This document shows positions 13,180 through 28,100 of a stretch of 64,000 nt of DNA, piece by piece. The DNA lies in contig VUYV01000004.1 of assembly GCA_008711295.1 (NCBI GenBank), positions 1,182,751 to 1,246,750 of the forward strand. The letters run 5' to 3'. The position numbers and the translations under genes were made by a program. Source of the stretch: Anarhynchus alexandrinus. Taxonomy: Eukaryota; Chordata; Aves; Charadriiformes; Charadriidae. Position 1 is the stretch's first letter, and every line of letters begins with the position of its first letter. Below the pieces are notes generated by a model. That model did no database searches, was not told the origin of the DNA, and worked only from the letters and a program-made list of their open reading frames with translations.

Positions 13180-16100
13180 CTGAAAACAGCAAAAAAGCAA
13201 TTGTTTCAGAAGCACACAAACAGTGTGTTCATTAAAACCTCAGGCTGATGATCCCACCATTGAAGTCATGCAGCTGTCACCACTGGCCATTTCCAATGTC
13301 AAGTCTAATCAAGCGCAGCTACAAGTTCTGCTTCTCAATAAGAGGTCTACCTTCAGAAATCACTAGATCCTTTAGGTCATGAAGCAACAGAAAGTTGCCA
13401 TTTTGCTCCTGAAGACAAATTTTATTCTTATGTACCCGCTGCCACATAAAACAAGATGTCACCTATTTTTCCTTTAGTCTCACAGAAGTTACACCACCAT
13501 GAGTTTAAACATGCAAAACCTAGTTTCAACACCTTAGAAAACTGTTACTAGAGTAGGAGCTGCCATGATATCGCACACCCACAGGAAGTCCACATTTAAA
13601 AAAAAAATATGGAGATTTCAGCCTCTGAGGTACCTGCTATGAGGGCTTCACAAAGAAGTTTAGTGACAAGAAATGACAGTCATCTTGCAGTCATTACAAA
13701 CTATTGATTACATATGATTTTCAGTAGCTTAAAAACCACGAAAACAACCATTTCAAGGGCTTACTATTTTTTGCCAGAAGTGGGGAAAAAAGTGGAGCCC
13801 TTATGGTTTCAAAGGTAGTTTGGTTGGAACAGGCCATTTTTGTTCCTAGTAAATCAAAAGAACTGGGAGAATAAGCGTTCCAAAGCCTGGCTGAAAAAGA
13901 AAAAAAAATTTCTTCTTTACCCTGACTCAACAGTGTTTGTAGTACAAATATGGATTTCAACAGTTGTACTTCCACCCCTCCCCAACATACACACTGACCA
14001 GCCTTTTCTCCTGTAAGCATCTTTATAAAGTCCCCTACGTGACTGCCAACATGAAGTGACCTGTAAGTTAAAACTAACATAAAATCAAGGAGCAGACAAG
14101 CCACTTACCTACGATCCTCTGCCCATCTTCTGTTCTCAGACGAACTATTTGCATTTTCACATTTGTACCACTCACAGAGGCTAGAACGCCTTCTACTTTT
14201 GTCCAGACGCTCAATACTGAACCACACAAGACATAGTAAGTTCGACAGCGGAGTCCCACTTCACAAACTAATCCCAAGCCTGCCTTCTTACAATTGCCTC
14301 TCCTACAGAAGAGAGAGAAAAAAAGAAAAACAACTTTCAAAACAATTCTGCAAACAGAAAGTATCCAATTCAATTAAAAATGAGACTTGAAGTTATTTAA
14401 CACATATTCAGAGTTGAGCGAGGGCTGCAAGTACACAGTAACGGAAGGATACTTTATCCACAGCATACTTGTAATGGTAAAGCTTTGAGAAGCGTTGGCC
14501 TATTTAGGAGCAGATATTCAAAATGTACAGACAGAGCTTTAAGTCAAAGATACCACTCATTTAGATCACCTGAGAACCTGAATACGTTACATATGGAACT
14601 GGCATCTGACCAGTGTATTTCAGAAGCTCCAATGTTAATCTGAAACTTCTACCAGTTATGCTGTTCCTCAGGAATACAACATCAGCTCCTGAGTTCAGAC
14701 ACAGAAGAGATAGCACAAGAACAGCTGTTTCTGACATCTATCTCTTCTCTATGCGAGGTATAAATATTTTCCCCCCCCATAACATTAGAACTATCCTACC
14801 ACAATAATAGAACAGGTCAAGACACAAAGCACAAGCTACTCCTGGGTCATTTATACTTCTATTGGAGTGCAAGTTATACACTAGCATTCATCTAATATCA
14901 GGACTTTAAGGGCAAGCGCAAAGCTTCATGTTTCCACTCAAAGGTTGGGTCATTTGACTGGTCATGGGACAATTTTTCTTAAGCAAGAAACAAGATTTCA
15001 CACAAATAGCAGAAAAACAGAAGTAGTGATAAACCAGTTTAGGTAAATAGTTTAAGTTAAAGCACATAAGTGCACAGAAATACTAACCAATAAGCATGAG
15101 TGCAGGTATCCGCAGAAGAATTGTACTGCTCTAACCAGTGCGGCAGAGCATCTTCAGAAGGTACCTGGAAAAGTTAAAGTGGGAATAATAATAAAATAAA
15201 ACACATCAAGACTTGCACAGAACGGCAGCAATTTGGTCATTACTGTGAGAAAAGAGGGAACACCAACATTCTGATGAAGAGAGGTACATTGTCCTATAAT
15301 TTCAGGCTATTTGATCAAAACGCCATCTCAAAGGATGAGCAAAACGCTTGAACATAGCAGAATCTCTGTAACAACAGCAGAATCTCAGAGCTTTTCCAAT
15401 AATCAACCTGATCTCAGAGTTCCCTTAAGTTTTTACGAATTCAATACGAGAAAGTTAAGAGAAGTATTAGATATCTTACCAGCCTCTAAACAAAAGAATC
15501 CATTACAGTATTTAAAATGTCATCAGCAAACAGCTGAGGCTTCAGAATCATTGCTTAGAACAACATACTGTACACAGCTGCTTATTTAAAAACATGTTTG
15601 TACACCTTACATAGAAGCAAGGCTTTTCCTTGCTAGACCCTAAAACCCCCTCATTTTATTACCACACCACAGATTATTTCTATTCAGAAAGCTTTGGATA
15701 TAGGAATGCAGAAGCCATGTATATCCACTTAAAAAGACCTAAATATAAGTTTTGCTCTGGAAAAATAAGCCTAGTTTTTAACTTGCTAGAATTATACACC
15801 AATACCAGAAAAAGAAAGTCCTTCTATTTCTTTTCAAAATTTTCTAAGTTTAAAACTCGCATAATTTCAATGGTTACCTTCTTATATTTCTTTTTCAGGT
15901 CTGCACATGTTTCTAGTTTGAGTTGTTTCCCAGTATTTGGTCTGTACACTAAAAAAAGCTTCTTTTTAGGATTCACTTCTTTTACTAGAATAGCGGTTTT
16001 CTTGTTATTTCTTATCTGAAAAAGAAAGAAAACAAAAACTTCGTAAGTTTAAACACGCTGACAGTATCTACCTTAAGTGATTCGATACTGTGTTCTTTAC

Positions 16101-19100
16101 TGAGTAATAGTGCGTGCGCAGTAAGACAACCAGTAATAATAAGGACACCTTTAGAAGACAGTACCACTAATCTGCATTAACCTCAACTTTTCCTTACAGT
16201 GAAAGCATCTGGTTTCTTCATGCAGGTTTAAACAAGAGCTATTAATTTGGGCTCACATTCCTATCAGAAAATATCTGGAGCAGCTAAAAATGAGTGCTTC
16301 ATACTTAGCGTCAGAAACAAACTTAACATTAATGTAAGGTTGAAAGCATTTTGCAAGACTGAACAGTAATTAATTTAAACAGTAAATTTTTCAGATGAGA
16401 CAGCATATTTGGTTAGCTCCCCAAAAACTTCTCTGAACATAATCCAAGAGTCAAAGAATCTTACCTGTAGTGATAAATAAAATCCATCATCTGGACCAGT
16501 CTGTTCTGCCCAGATCTTGGTTGCTTCGTCCCAAGACATTCCTCTCTCTACACTGATCTAGAAGAGAGCCATGCAGGGGTATTTAAATGGGAACAGACTT
16601 TAAAACAGTTACAGATACAGGAACTAAAGAACTTCAGAACGTAATATTGCCCAGTGAAAGACCTGGAACCTCCCCTCATTCGGCACACACTTAGCCAATT
16701 GCCATGTTTTAAAAACTTATTGGCAAGCAAGTTTTATTAGTTCATACAAAGAAGATACAGAATTAACTTACTGTGTACAGTTCTACATGTCCAGAGGTAG
16801 AATATCCAGGAGTTAAAAACTTCTTAACGTCTGCCTTCCTTACTTTCTCATCCCCAGAGCCCAAATCTTAAAAGGAAAGGATAGAGTTATTCTGCTTGTC
16901 TGTTCTTACTTTAGTAAAACAGTACTGAGAAATTGATTTACTCACCTAAGATGCCCATATCGTATCTTCCATTCTTTTTAGCATTTTGAATAACTGCATT
17001 TAATGTGTCAGAAAAGTACTGGAATAAAGCATTCTGCTGATGTACTTCCATACCGAGAATTCTATTCAGAAATTTCCCTATATTGTTATAATCTTAAAAA
17101 GAATAAGAAATACACATTTTAGGTGAACAAAAATTAAGTTTGATGACAACAAGCTTTCAATCAGCATTCGAAGAGTCTCAAAGAGACTACTTAAATGCAT
17201 TCTTCCAGAAATGAGGAAAATGTTCTGAAGTTCTCCAAAAAAGTCACTTTTTAGACAGTTACAACTTCAGTTGTGTTGCTAGGAATCCATTATCACGATA
17301 CATGATATTCCTAGCAACATTCTAAAGATACACTAAACACACAAATACCTTTATCAAGTGTTAGTATTCCAGATCTGTCTTCTACATTTATCAAGCCTAC
17401 ACCAATCAATCCCTGACGAACATCTAGGAAAAAGAAACAAGTTAAATCATAGCTGCTTTGTCATCTAAAAATAAACCAACGAAGTAACAGCTTGTTTAGC
17501 AGTCTTGTTTCAGGATCCAATTCCAAAACTTCTGACACCCCTCAAATACATTGCTTGCGATTTCTATCTAATATATTAATAAGCAGGAGAGAACTTTGCC
17601 TTCTGTCCTTCCAGGAAGCACAGGCAGGGAAAGCTACTAACGGCACTATACACGAGCCCAGAGAAGAACAAGATATTCCAACACGTAACAGGAAAATGAG
17701 GTTCAAAAACTGTATGTAATACTTTGGCCAAACAGATATAGAACATGCCTTATATTGAGAGAGTTCACATATCTTGTTTCATATGTGAACTTCAACATTC
17801 AAGCAATGTGCATAGGGAGAACTTCCAGTAAGAGTCTGTCTGGGCCAGCTGATAGGTTTAAATAGTAACAATGTTTTCTAGCTCTAAAATGATTTGCATT
17901 TGCTGCATACTGGAGAACAGTCAAAAGGAAGCTATTACATCCAGGGAATTATCCTTACCTTTGAAGAAGTCTCCAGGAAAATCAGGAGGAGGTGAGACCA
18001 TTGGGGAGTCTAAGTTCACAATGGATTTCATAACAATCTCTAAAGCATTTCTGCCATACTGCATAAGAAAAAGAAAGTTGCTCTAACAATGTGATCCAGT
18101 GTTTGTGCCTCAACTGCAAGCACACATCACTTAACAAGCATTTTTAATTCACAATAAATTTTTGTTTTTCTCTGCAACAGTAAAGGCAACTGGTTATTAG
18201 CTTTTCAATTATAAACCACACTATATAAACAGCCCAGTCTTAATTTCTAAGTAGAATTTCCAAATTAATCTTTCAGTTGTGACTGAAAGGACACATACCA
18301 TTTATTTAAGGACTGGGATTGTTAGCAAATGCAGAAAAGTAATTTACACACATATTTGTGTTCCACATGGCTTTGCAAACAGAACTAAGAATGTCTACTG
18401 GCTAGCTCAGAAAGAGGCCTCCTATCAGGAAGTAATACAGTTAAAAGTAAAACACTTGACAGGAGATGGAAGAAATCTGTCCTCAACAGGTCATTTGTGG
18501 AATAAGCACCACAGCGTGAGCTTTCAAACAGAAATAGAACCATCACCTTGTTGTCAAAATTGAATCTGCTGAGGTCTCGAGTTTCTGTAGCCCGTCTGTC
18601 ACCATGGGTGAGGGCTCCCTGTTAAGAAACACCTTTATAACTAAATCAAATTTTTAAAAAAAGAAATCTAAGTTATATTTTCTCAAATGAAGGATCAGAC
18701 TTCTTGAAACAATCTTACCAAGCTCTCCAGTCTTTTTGCAACTATAGATGCAAATCTTTGCTCTCCTGCCAATTCAGAAATTAGGAACACATACTCTGGA
18801 GCAGTCACTTGGTTGGATCTATGAGTCCTTCCTGGATAATTAAGTAGAAGCACTTATGTTAAATAAATTCCACTTCACTGAATAATTCTAATAAATTATG
18901 AATTGTGAAGACTACAGAAAAAAATCTAGAACTTAATCCTGCTGAAAATTAGTTTCTGCTGTAGTAGAGCCAATAGAAGGTGGTACACAAATGCTCTAGA
19001 GTTGTGGCAACTTTCATAAAGATACTTGATACATGAAAACACCCCTAAGCTGCAGTCTAACTTTCAAGACTAACTATGAGTACAGACAAAGCTGATACTG

Positions 19101-22100
19101 TTCATAGGTAAAGGAGACTGGACTTGATGGTTAACGGTTGGACTTGATCTTAAAGGTCCCTTCCAACCTCAGCAATTCTACGATTCTATGAGATTGGAGG
19201 GGTCTTCAAGAGGTTGCTTAGCCAAACTTACTTTCCATGAATTAGCAGTAAATTCAGTTAGTATTACTGAGTTTGCTAGGGGAAGGATACAAAAAAGTTA
19301 TTTACCAAACTGCTGTATTGCTCTATCCGCACTCCACGGCAACTCCAGAGTCATATGAACTCTCCGCCTCTGATTCTTAGCTCTACGGTCTGCTTGCAAT
19401 GATATACCAGAGCTGGCAGCCTCCGAGATTATGGCTATGTTCTTTTATTAAGAAAGGAGTTGTTAGTTAGCAATAAATCCAAGATCAAGCTTCAGTTTTC
19501 AGTTTCTAAATAAAATTTAGTTTTACAACTACTAACATGGGTCTGGAATGGTTTCACTGTTATTTGGTCTTCCTATCGCAAGAAGAAGAGGGGCAGGGAG
19601 AGGAGAAAAAAATATGGTTCTCTATCAAAGTTAGAAATGCTAACAGATATTTTTTTTTAGTGAAAGGAGTGGTTTTCACTTTACTCTTCAGCAGCACCTT
19701 TCTGTGCAAATGAAGAAAGGCAGTCTGTTGCAGTCTTGCCATTCCAAAGGGTAGGTTTCTCTGATGTTGGCCTGCACTTCAGAAAGAAAAGGGGAGGGAC
19801 ACAGGGAGACTTGCTCTGATAGCAAACACAGAGAAGACAAAAAGTTGCTGCTAATACTGTATAAGGAAGAAGATACGGCCAGTCTAGTATCTGAATGCAT
19901 TTGCCTTGAAAGAATGTAAATGTTTGGACTGTGCGCAACTCACTTACAGGAACATGAGTATTTACCCTCAAGTGTAACAACAGACCAACAGAAGTTCCAT
20001 GCAACAGCTACATTTACTTGATTTGCCCTCTTGTGGTAGCATGTCTCAAATGAACCACAGGAAAGTGGTTTTGTGAATGGAAAATGCTTTCTAACTAGTA
20101 CTTATAGTACCTAAAAAGTACATACATAAGGATAACAGTAGAGTCACAACTTGAATAACTTAGTGTTACTACGGCATCCAGCAAGTTTTTTTTAAATTGT
20201 ATCTCTTTAAGGACTACCTTATCTCCATCCATGAACCTCTGCTTTTCCGTGATGTTCAGAATTTCAACGGGCACATCGAGCTCAGATCTTGACTCATAAG
20301 ATATGCTGCCGTCATCATTGCTTACAACTCTCCCTTTGCGGCCTGTCATCTTTAAAAATAAAACAGAATAACAAGCTCATTACGGCAATACCAAAATTAT
20401 TACACGACCAAAAACTTCAAGCAATGCTGCTATTTAATCAGATACCGACCTTAAAATAGAGTTGGTAATTTACTCTGAGTGCAAAACTACATTAGAGAAC
20501 CTGGATTATTTTTTGGTTGATGCCATTATCTGTTATGTGGAACACTTATTTAGAGGTAACTCAGGGAATCAAAAGCATAAAAAGCATATCTATGTAGAAA
20601 TGATGTAGTATTATACTACTGTCCATAAGGGATTTACCAAGAGTACTAAGATAATAAACTAAACAGACAGCTGAGACTGAGTAGAAACATCGTTGTGATT
20701 TAAAAGACTCTGTTAAAATCAGTGACAACAGAGACAGGTAGCTTAAAGACTTGTTTCAAAAGTTATTGAGTAAAAGAAATAAATCGTCAGGCTTTTCACT
20801 ATCACAGTTTTATTATACGGGTTCTTAATCTTCATTGCCTATCAAGATCAACTAAAGCTGCGTTCTCTCTCATATACACCAGCTTCCAATTGACTACAGC
20901 TAGTTAAGAGAAATATACCACTATAAAGCAAAAGAGAAACTAGTATGATTTACCCAACAAGAAACTATCAGTCTCAGAAATAACCTATTTACCCATTCAG
21001 AGCTCTTCTCTGTATTCTAATACTATCTTCAAGTTTCTCTTTAGTTCAGAGGCATTCAGCAAGAGTAAACTATATTCTTATCCCTGTGAGATTACTGCCT
21101 AAAACTCAAACAAGTTCTTTAACACTTAGGTCACATGCAGCCTTGAAGAATGACAACACTGATTTACTGCAGCCAGACAGATAATGTATGGCTGCAGTAG
21201 AAAAAAACATCATTTTTTTTCTAAATGTGAACATCAGCCTACCTCTGCAACATTCTCAGGACCACCCAGTTCATCTATAAGCTCATCCAGTGTATTAGGT
21301 GGGAGATCTTCAGCCAGCTTTTCCAGTTTATCAAGCAGTTCTTTTTTCATTTGTTGGGCCCTTTCAACAGCATCCTGACTTGTTACAAAGCTGCTGTTTG
21401 TGTTACTGTTTGCTGAAATTTAAGAGAGATAAGATTCAGAATTTCACTGCCTAATTGCCAAGAAAGTGAATCAACGTCAAAGAAACTCATTCTTACCTGA
21501 CGTGTTGGTACTAGAAGTGGTGGTACCAACAGTGGAAGTAAAACAGCTAGGTCGTTTTGATCCAAGACCAGAAGCTAGTAAGGCACTTTGAATAGAATCG
21601 GGGTCTATGCTTTTCTTCTTTTTCTTGTCTTTATTTTTTTTATGCTCTTTTCTAATTAGCCAGGGATCTAAAGTTGAATAAAATATTTTCAAAAAGTTTC
21701 AAGCATTTACTAAAAAGTCTTCCTTTACTATGAAAGACTACATTCTCACTACAAAATGTGAGCTACAAGTCTGAACTCCAGTGTGTAAAATCTACTTAAG
21801 ATAATGCAAATCAACATTCTAGTACTAATTCCAGTCTCAGTAGAATTAAACTACGTGCTTATCAAACGCTCATTTTTGGCTCACTGAAATGGTTAGGAAA
21901 GACGTTATGCTTACTATCTAAAAGTACAGTTCATTGCTTGATGAAACACTTAAACTGTCTTACCATCTTCATCATCTTCACTGGATTCATCTCTGAACGG
22001 GTTGAAGTCATCATCATCTCCAGAACTCAAAAATCTGGAGCTCTCATTGTCACTTTCCTCATTATCTGAAGCATCAGACTCACTTTCACTCTCATCAGAG

Positions 22101-25100
22101 CTGCTACCTGCAAGGCCACCTGTTTTGCGAGCTTTTTTGGCTTCTCTGCTTATTTCTTCACCTAATTCCATCACCCCAGGAGAAAAAAAAAAGATTAGTT
22201 TAGACCTTGTAGTCTACTTTTGAAGTTTGTTTTACCACCACTGCATATAAACTAGAAAAGTATTCAACTTCTAAAATCAGAACAGTTAAGAATCTAATTT
22301 AAGTTTCAAGGAAAACCTTTCTCCCAAGATTTATGATCACCTACTATTCGGTAAGAACATAATCAGTTTGAGAAGGGGGGTGGTATTAAGCTTCTCTTTA
22401 CTGAGCCTCAAGAAAAAGAAAGCAATTTTTTGTGTGACTGCATCAGGAAGTGGTCTGACATGTACAAGGCATTTTGGGATACAGCCCCATACTAGATCAA
22501 CCTAATTTTGAGCAAAGTAGTAACCCGAATTTACAGGTTATATTGCTTCAGCAGCATTTTTAAAATCTGTTAATGGAAATTTCTAACAAAAGTCTTAGAG
22601 ACTTGTAATCCGTGCTCTTTCATAGATGATTGTACTGGTATTTACATTCCCATATTTTTTCCAGAGTTCACTCTTAGGCAGCTCTAAAATTGCCATTTTC
22701 ACTACGGTATTACTGTAAGAACTTAAGCATTACCTTTCCGTTTCTTTATTTTGTTCTCCTTGCAAGGGCTGTCTCTGGGTGAATTGTTATTACTTTGAGC
22801 AGTCAAATCAATTCCCAACAAGCTAAACAGCTTCTTCCTGTCAGGAGCTGGAAAGTGCTTTTCAATAAGAGACTGGAATACTCCTCTGTTTAAGAAAAAA
22901 GGGTTCTTCAGTCGAATTTGCGTTTATTTAAAGTAGAAAGCTGCAACATTTTAACAGCTTGCTTGACTTCTCTGCAGAATTATTCCTCGTGAATGCTATT
23001 ACACAAGCACTCTGTATAATTATCACACATATTACTATATTTGTCACCTTCTTAAAAGTAGGAGACATTTACTTTACAGCACTGTTACTTGTAACTTGTT
23101 AAATTTGGTTTTGGTATCAAGTGGCATTGCTACTGCCGTTTTCTTATTGCTCAGAGTTTAAATGACAGATTAAGTTAATTTAGTAAGATCTTCAGCCAAG
23201 GTAGTCTCAGGATTGGATCTGGCTCATCTGATAAAAGAGGGAAGTCATGATTGTAACTTGCTTTGGTGTACACTTGGCAAGTCTTCCCCTCCTCCCAGTT
23301 TGAGGAGAAGAGAGAGTACCAGCTGTTCACACCTGAAAACATGATTTCAGCATGCCAGTAGAACTAGGACCTAACCAATGGTTCACCTGAGCAACATTAT
23401 CAGATTTTACATACAAGCAGCTTACATAAAGGACATGGGTACTAAGGAATACCCAACTTTCTGTGCACTGATGAATGCTTTATACATGAAAGGACAAACT
23501 ACTGCGCAATCGAAGTTGGATTAAGGATAGTTTTGAAAAGGACAGTTTTAACAAACTTCAATCTTACTTTGCTGTAGAAACAAAGTCATTCAGTTCACCA
23601 CCGCCTTCCTCCAAAGCTTCTAATGTTCTTGCTTCTCCTGTTGATTGCAGGCCAATAACAACACACTAAAGGACAAATGAATACAAGGCATTGTCACTAA
23701 GACAACTGACTAAGTTTGGTTTTGCCTGAATTTCTGCTCATTAAATAGCTTCAATATCATAACGTACAAAAGCATGATACTATGGTGTCTGAAAAACATT
23801 TGTTATAAACAAAAAAAGATAATAGCTTTATATTTAACAAAGATATTTAAAAATGGGTCTTGATCAACTTACTTTCCCATTCTTGATTTCTTCCCGAGCT
23901 AGCTGCACCACTCTCTTCACTTTAGATGCTATGCAAAGGTACTTGAAAAACCTCTGATGAGCTGACCAAAACTGACCCCACATGGACTTTTTCATTCGTT
24001 GTTCTGCATCAATAAGATCAGCTGCTTGTTGAAACCTCTCTCTAGCACTGACCCACTGAAGAAGAAAATGTTAATTACTTTACATGTCATGTTTCAAGGC
24101 TACACAGGTACATTGTTTAATATCAAAAAAAAGCCAGAAGAGAAGTTTAAATTTACAGTACTGTGGGACTTCAAGTCAAGGAAACTCATCATACATCAAA
24201 CAAAGCTCACAAAAAAAAAAAAGAAAATAGCTACAGCTTAGTAAATTCAGAATATAATGACTCTCATAATGAAAAGCAGATACATTTACATTACTACCAT
24301 TGCAAACATACACAGTATTTTCTAATTATCTAGTTTCTCCATTAATACAGTCAGGTTAAGAAAGCAAAGAGCACTGCCCATAATCAAGTATAAAGCAAGA
24401 TCCCAAGAAGAGAAGAATCCCACTGCCTTCATTTCTACAACATTTTGTTATACCAATTCTGTCCAGATAAAGTAAAATAAACTTTGGACACAAGTTTAGT
24501 GATTCTTTTAAACAACATTCATAAGATAAAATGCTGTTTTAAAGTTGATGTTATAGACCTGTCAAAGATAAATTTTAATTATTGTAGCTATACAACATGA
24601 ATACAGAGTCATGCTTAAGCACCTCTTAAGCAAGTAAAAACCCTGCTCATTTTAATATGTCCATGGAATAATTATTTTTATCTAATATAGCAGCGGTAAT
24701 GTACAAGCAGAACGTGCACTGAGGAAAAACACACTCAGCTTAGCATATGGACAAAATTAAGAACAACATGAAAAAGATAACCAGTGGGTCAATAAAGGAA
24801 AACATTCAGGGGAACCACAGCTTCGATGCCTTGGATTTGATGTGCCACATGAGTAAAACTATCACCCTGCACTGTTTAATTACAAGCACCACTCCACCAT
24901 ACCGCTTCAATGAAGAAGTGCATGCAGCCTGTCTAATGTTTTGCAGCTTGTTCTCAGCTCAGCTGCCTAAAAGGGGAGGACTGGAGCACAAAAATATGAC
25001 CAACAAGTGAACAGCTTTATCTTAGACAACAAGGACCAAGGTCTCTGAAGTACTGCTAGAAGGCAGTGGGGGATCAGAAAGATACTGGGAGATGCACCCA

Positions 25101-28100
25101 GAACTGCAGCTTTTATGACTTAGAACAAGAATTAACAGCTTTTGCCAAGTCTTAAGTGGAAAAATCTTTACACTGAGATGAGACATGAAGATGCCATTCC
25201 TGTCTCTCAACAGGCAACACTACTACATGTCACTTCAGGAGCATTCAAGTTTAAACTGAGTAACTTCAACCTCTCGGAACCCAATACAGAAAGCAAGTTT
25301 AAAAAGGTGTTCTTACCAGTTTCACAGATTTATTGTACATTTTAACATATTCCTGTGAAAGCAGAACTTCGTCAATTTTGAAAGTTACACCTGAAAAACT
25401 CAACTGTCTTGCTATGTACATTCCTCTCAGCTTCATATCCATAGCAACTATTTCCATGGCACCAACACCTCTAAAAGAAAGGAACAAATTAAGTCAATAT
25501 TAGAATTTTCAAAAGCAAGGATTTGTTAAAAAAGAAACCCTCAAGTGCCTTAGAAGAAAACAGCATGCTTACAACTATGAAGGCATATGTTTTCAAAATC
25601 TTTAGTACTGTTTGGTTAAATATGTCCAATCAGGGGGTCTTGAAATTTAGTCTTCACATAAAACTATATCCCTGCCTTGTGAGTATTAAGTGTATTCCAA
25701 GAGGTATAAACACCACAACACTTAATGCATGCTAGGTCATTCAGGGGAAAAAGTTAAGAGACAGTACCTTACTAACTGGTAAAAGGATAATGACATCGGT
25801 CCAAATACATAACAAAATCTTGCATTGTAATTTTACAAACTCCACTGAAGATTTAAAATAATGAATACAAACTGTATTAAGCTATTCAGATTTATGCTGA
25901 TATGAAAATAATTAAACTAGTAGGTAACTTAAGTTCTTTTCAATAGCAACACACCTTCAGCAATACCTTAACACCACAGAAGTCAACTGCAAAGCTGACC
26001 TACTCACAAGCTTAGGCCTGTAATTTCATTATTGCTCATTTGATACGTTCTCAGTAATAAAGTGGACACTACATTTGCACAGTCTAGACAAATCATGCAT
26101 CATGTAGATGGTATGCAAGAAGATGCATACTAAACCCTACTAACCCTAGCATTCTAAAGTGTTCAACATTTTTTTTAAGTAGGCAAAACATAATACATTA
26201 AGATGCTCACCTACCAAAGAACGTAGCAGTTGCATTTTCTACTGGCTTCACACATGTAGTTTTTTTAGTAAATTCTGAAATACGAAGTACCTTGCAACAG
26301 CATACATAATTTTTCTGAACTGGATTCTTATGCCAGAAAGCATAAGAACAAGACTTCTTCCTGTTAAACTGCCTAAGCTGAATGCATAAACATGAGAGGA
26401 CTTCTGCATATAGCAAGACATCAACTACACTGAGTATACTCAGTACATACAGTGTGTTTTCATGATGAGCAGCAAAATATTTTAATTTCATAACACCCAC
26501 ATTTTAACAGAGCTATTTTCCCAGCAAGTTTCTAAAGCTCTCAATTTTCTGTGCGTGAGGGAAATGTCTAATTTTTCACCACATAAGATTAATTACATTC
26601 CTGCTAGATTTAGAAGCTAGAGTCAGAAAGTTCTAAGTGTGACAGGACAAGTTTGCAGAGGACTATAAGCGAGTGAAGACAAAGGAACTGGAAAGCACAG
26701 TCAATCGCAACCATATGCGTTCTTGTATAGCTCTTCGAAATATTACCTTCTTTCAACAGCCTGAATAAAATCGCTGAATTCCCTAAATGGAGTTCCTTCA
26801 CCCCATATTCCAAGACGGTTCATATATGCCATATTTCTTGGCTCAGATGCACCTAGGAGAAGAACACACACTGTACCAGTGCCAGTAAAAACAGAGACAG
26901 AGACATTTAATGCAAACCAAGGATAACATACCTGTGGCACTAGCATAAACAACCCTGGCTTTTGGAAGTTTATTTTGAAGTTCCAATACAGCCAGACCTG
27001 TTTTCGTTGGTTTTGATGAACCAACAGGACACAGATTCTTAGCTTTATGACACTCATCAAATACAATCTGAACTGTAATTAAGGAAAAAGACTTTGTCCC
27101 ACTTATTTTTAGAATGGGGAGCTAAAACAGAAGACAAAATCTGCTAATTACCATAGGTAGCAGCAGTCAATTGTAAACTCAAAAAGACACTAGTCATACT
27201 TCTCACTAAAAACTCTGGGAAAAATATTTGGCTAGTAAGTATTCAAGAGCACAATTACCAACAAATGAGTCCCAAAAATTTTTTTAACAATTCACTGGAG
27301 GAAATTTCAGTGTAAAAATTTATGCTTCTTAAACATCATGTTTTAATTTTATGTGTTTGTTATGAAAAAAGCAGAAGCTTCACTCTTGTACCAGAGCTGT
27401 GTGACAACAATATGATGGCAGTAGATTTGTCACAAAGTTTGTAAAACTTGAAGTCTAATGTCAAAGCATGCATATAATCGATTACTGTAATGAATAAAGA
27501 ACAATAACTAAAAAAACCCAACAAATAAAAATACAAGATGGTCTTTAAAGATGCAAGTTTGAGTAGCGATTTGGTCACAATCAGCTGAACTCCAGATAAA
27601 GGATACAACTCCATCAAAGTCTTCACCACACCAGTGAAGAAGCTGCTTTAATCTGGTTTTGTATTTACCACCGGACTGACTTTCACCAATAAGAGAAGAA
27701 TAGGTAGCAAAGATGACACCTTTCTTCACACTTCCATTGTGTTTGGAAGAAATTTTCCCATACTTGAACTGCAATAAAAAGATAAGAAATTATTCAAAAG
27801 AGATCCCTCCACAAACCCACCTACCATATGATTTAAGGGATGCTGGTGGACTTAACCTCAAGGTGTGTACACTTTGAATCACCTGTACCCCTACATCATG
27901 ACTGGGGCACAGCTAACACATGGTAATGTGGTTAAGACGTTATACAGCACCTTACCTAAACATCTACTTAAGGAAGACTAGGTCTGAGGCCTCAAAAGAT
28001 TTTTTGAGACTTTTTTTTTTGACCACATTTTTTGACTACATGGTTCCCTTAAATACAACTAAGATTTTCGTTTCAACGCATCCCTTAGAGCTAAAAGGTC

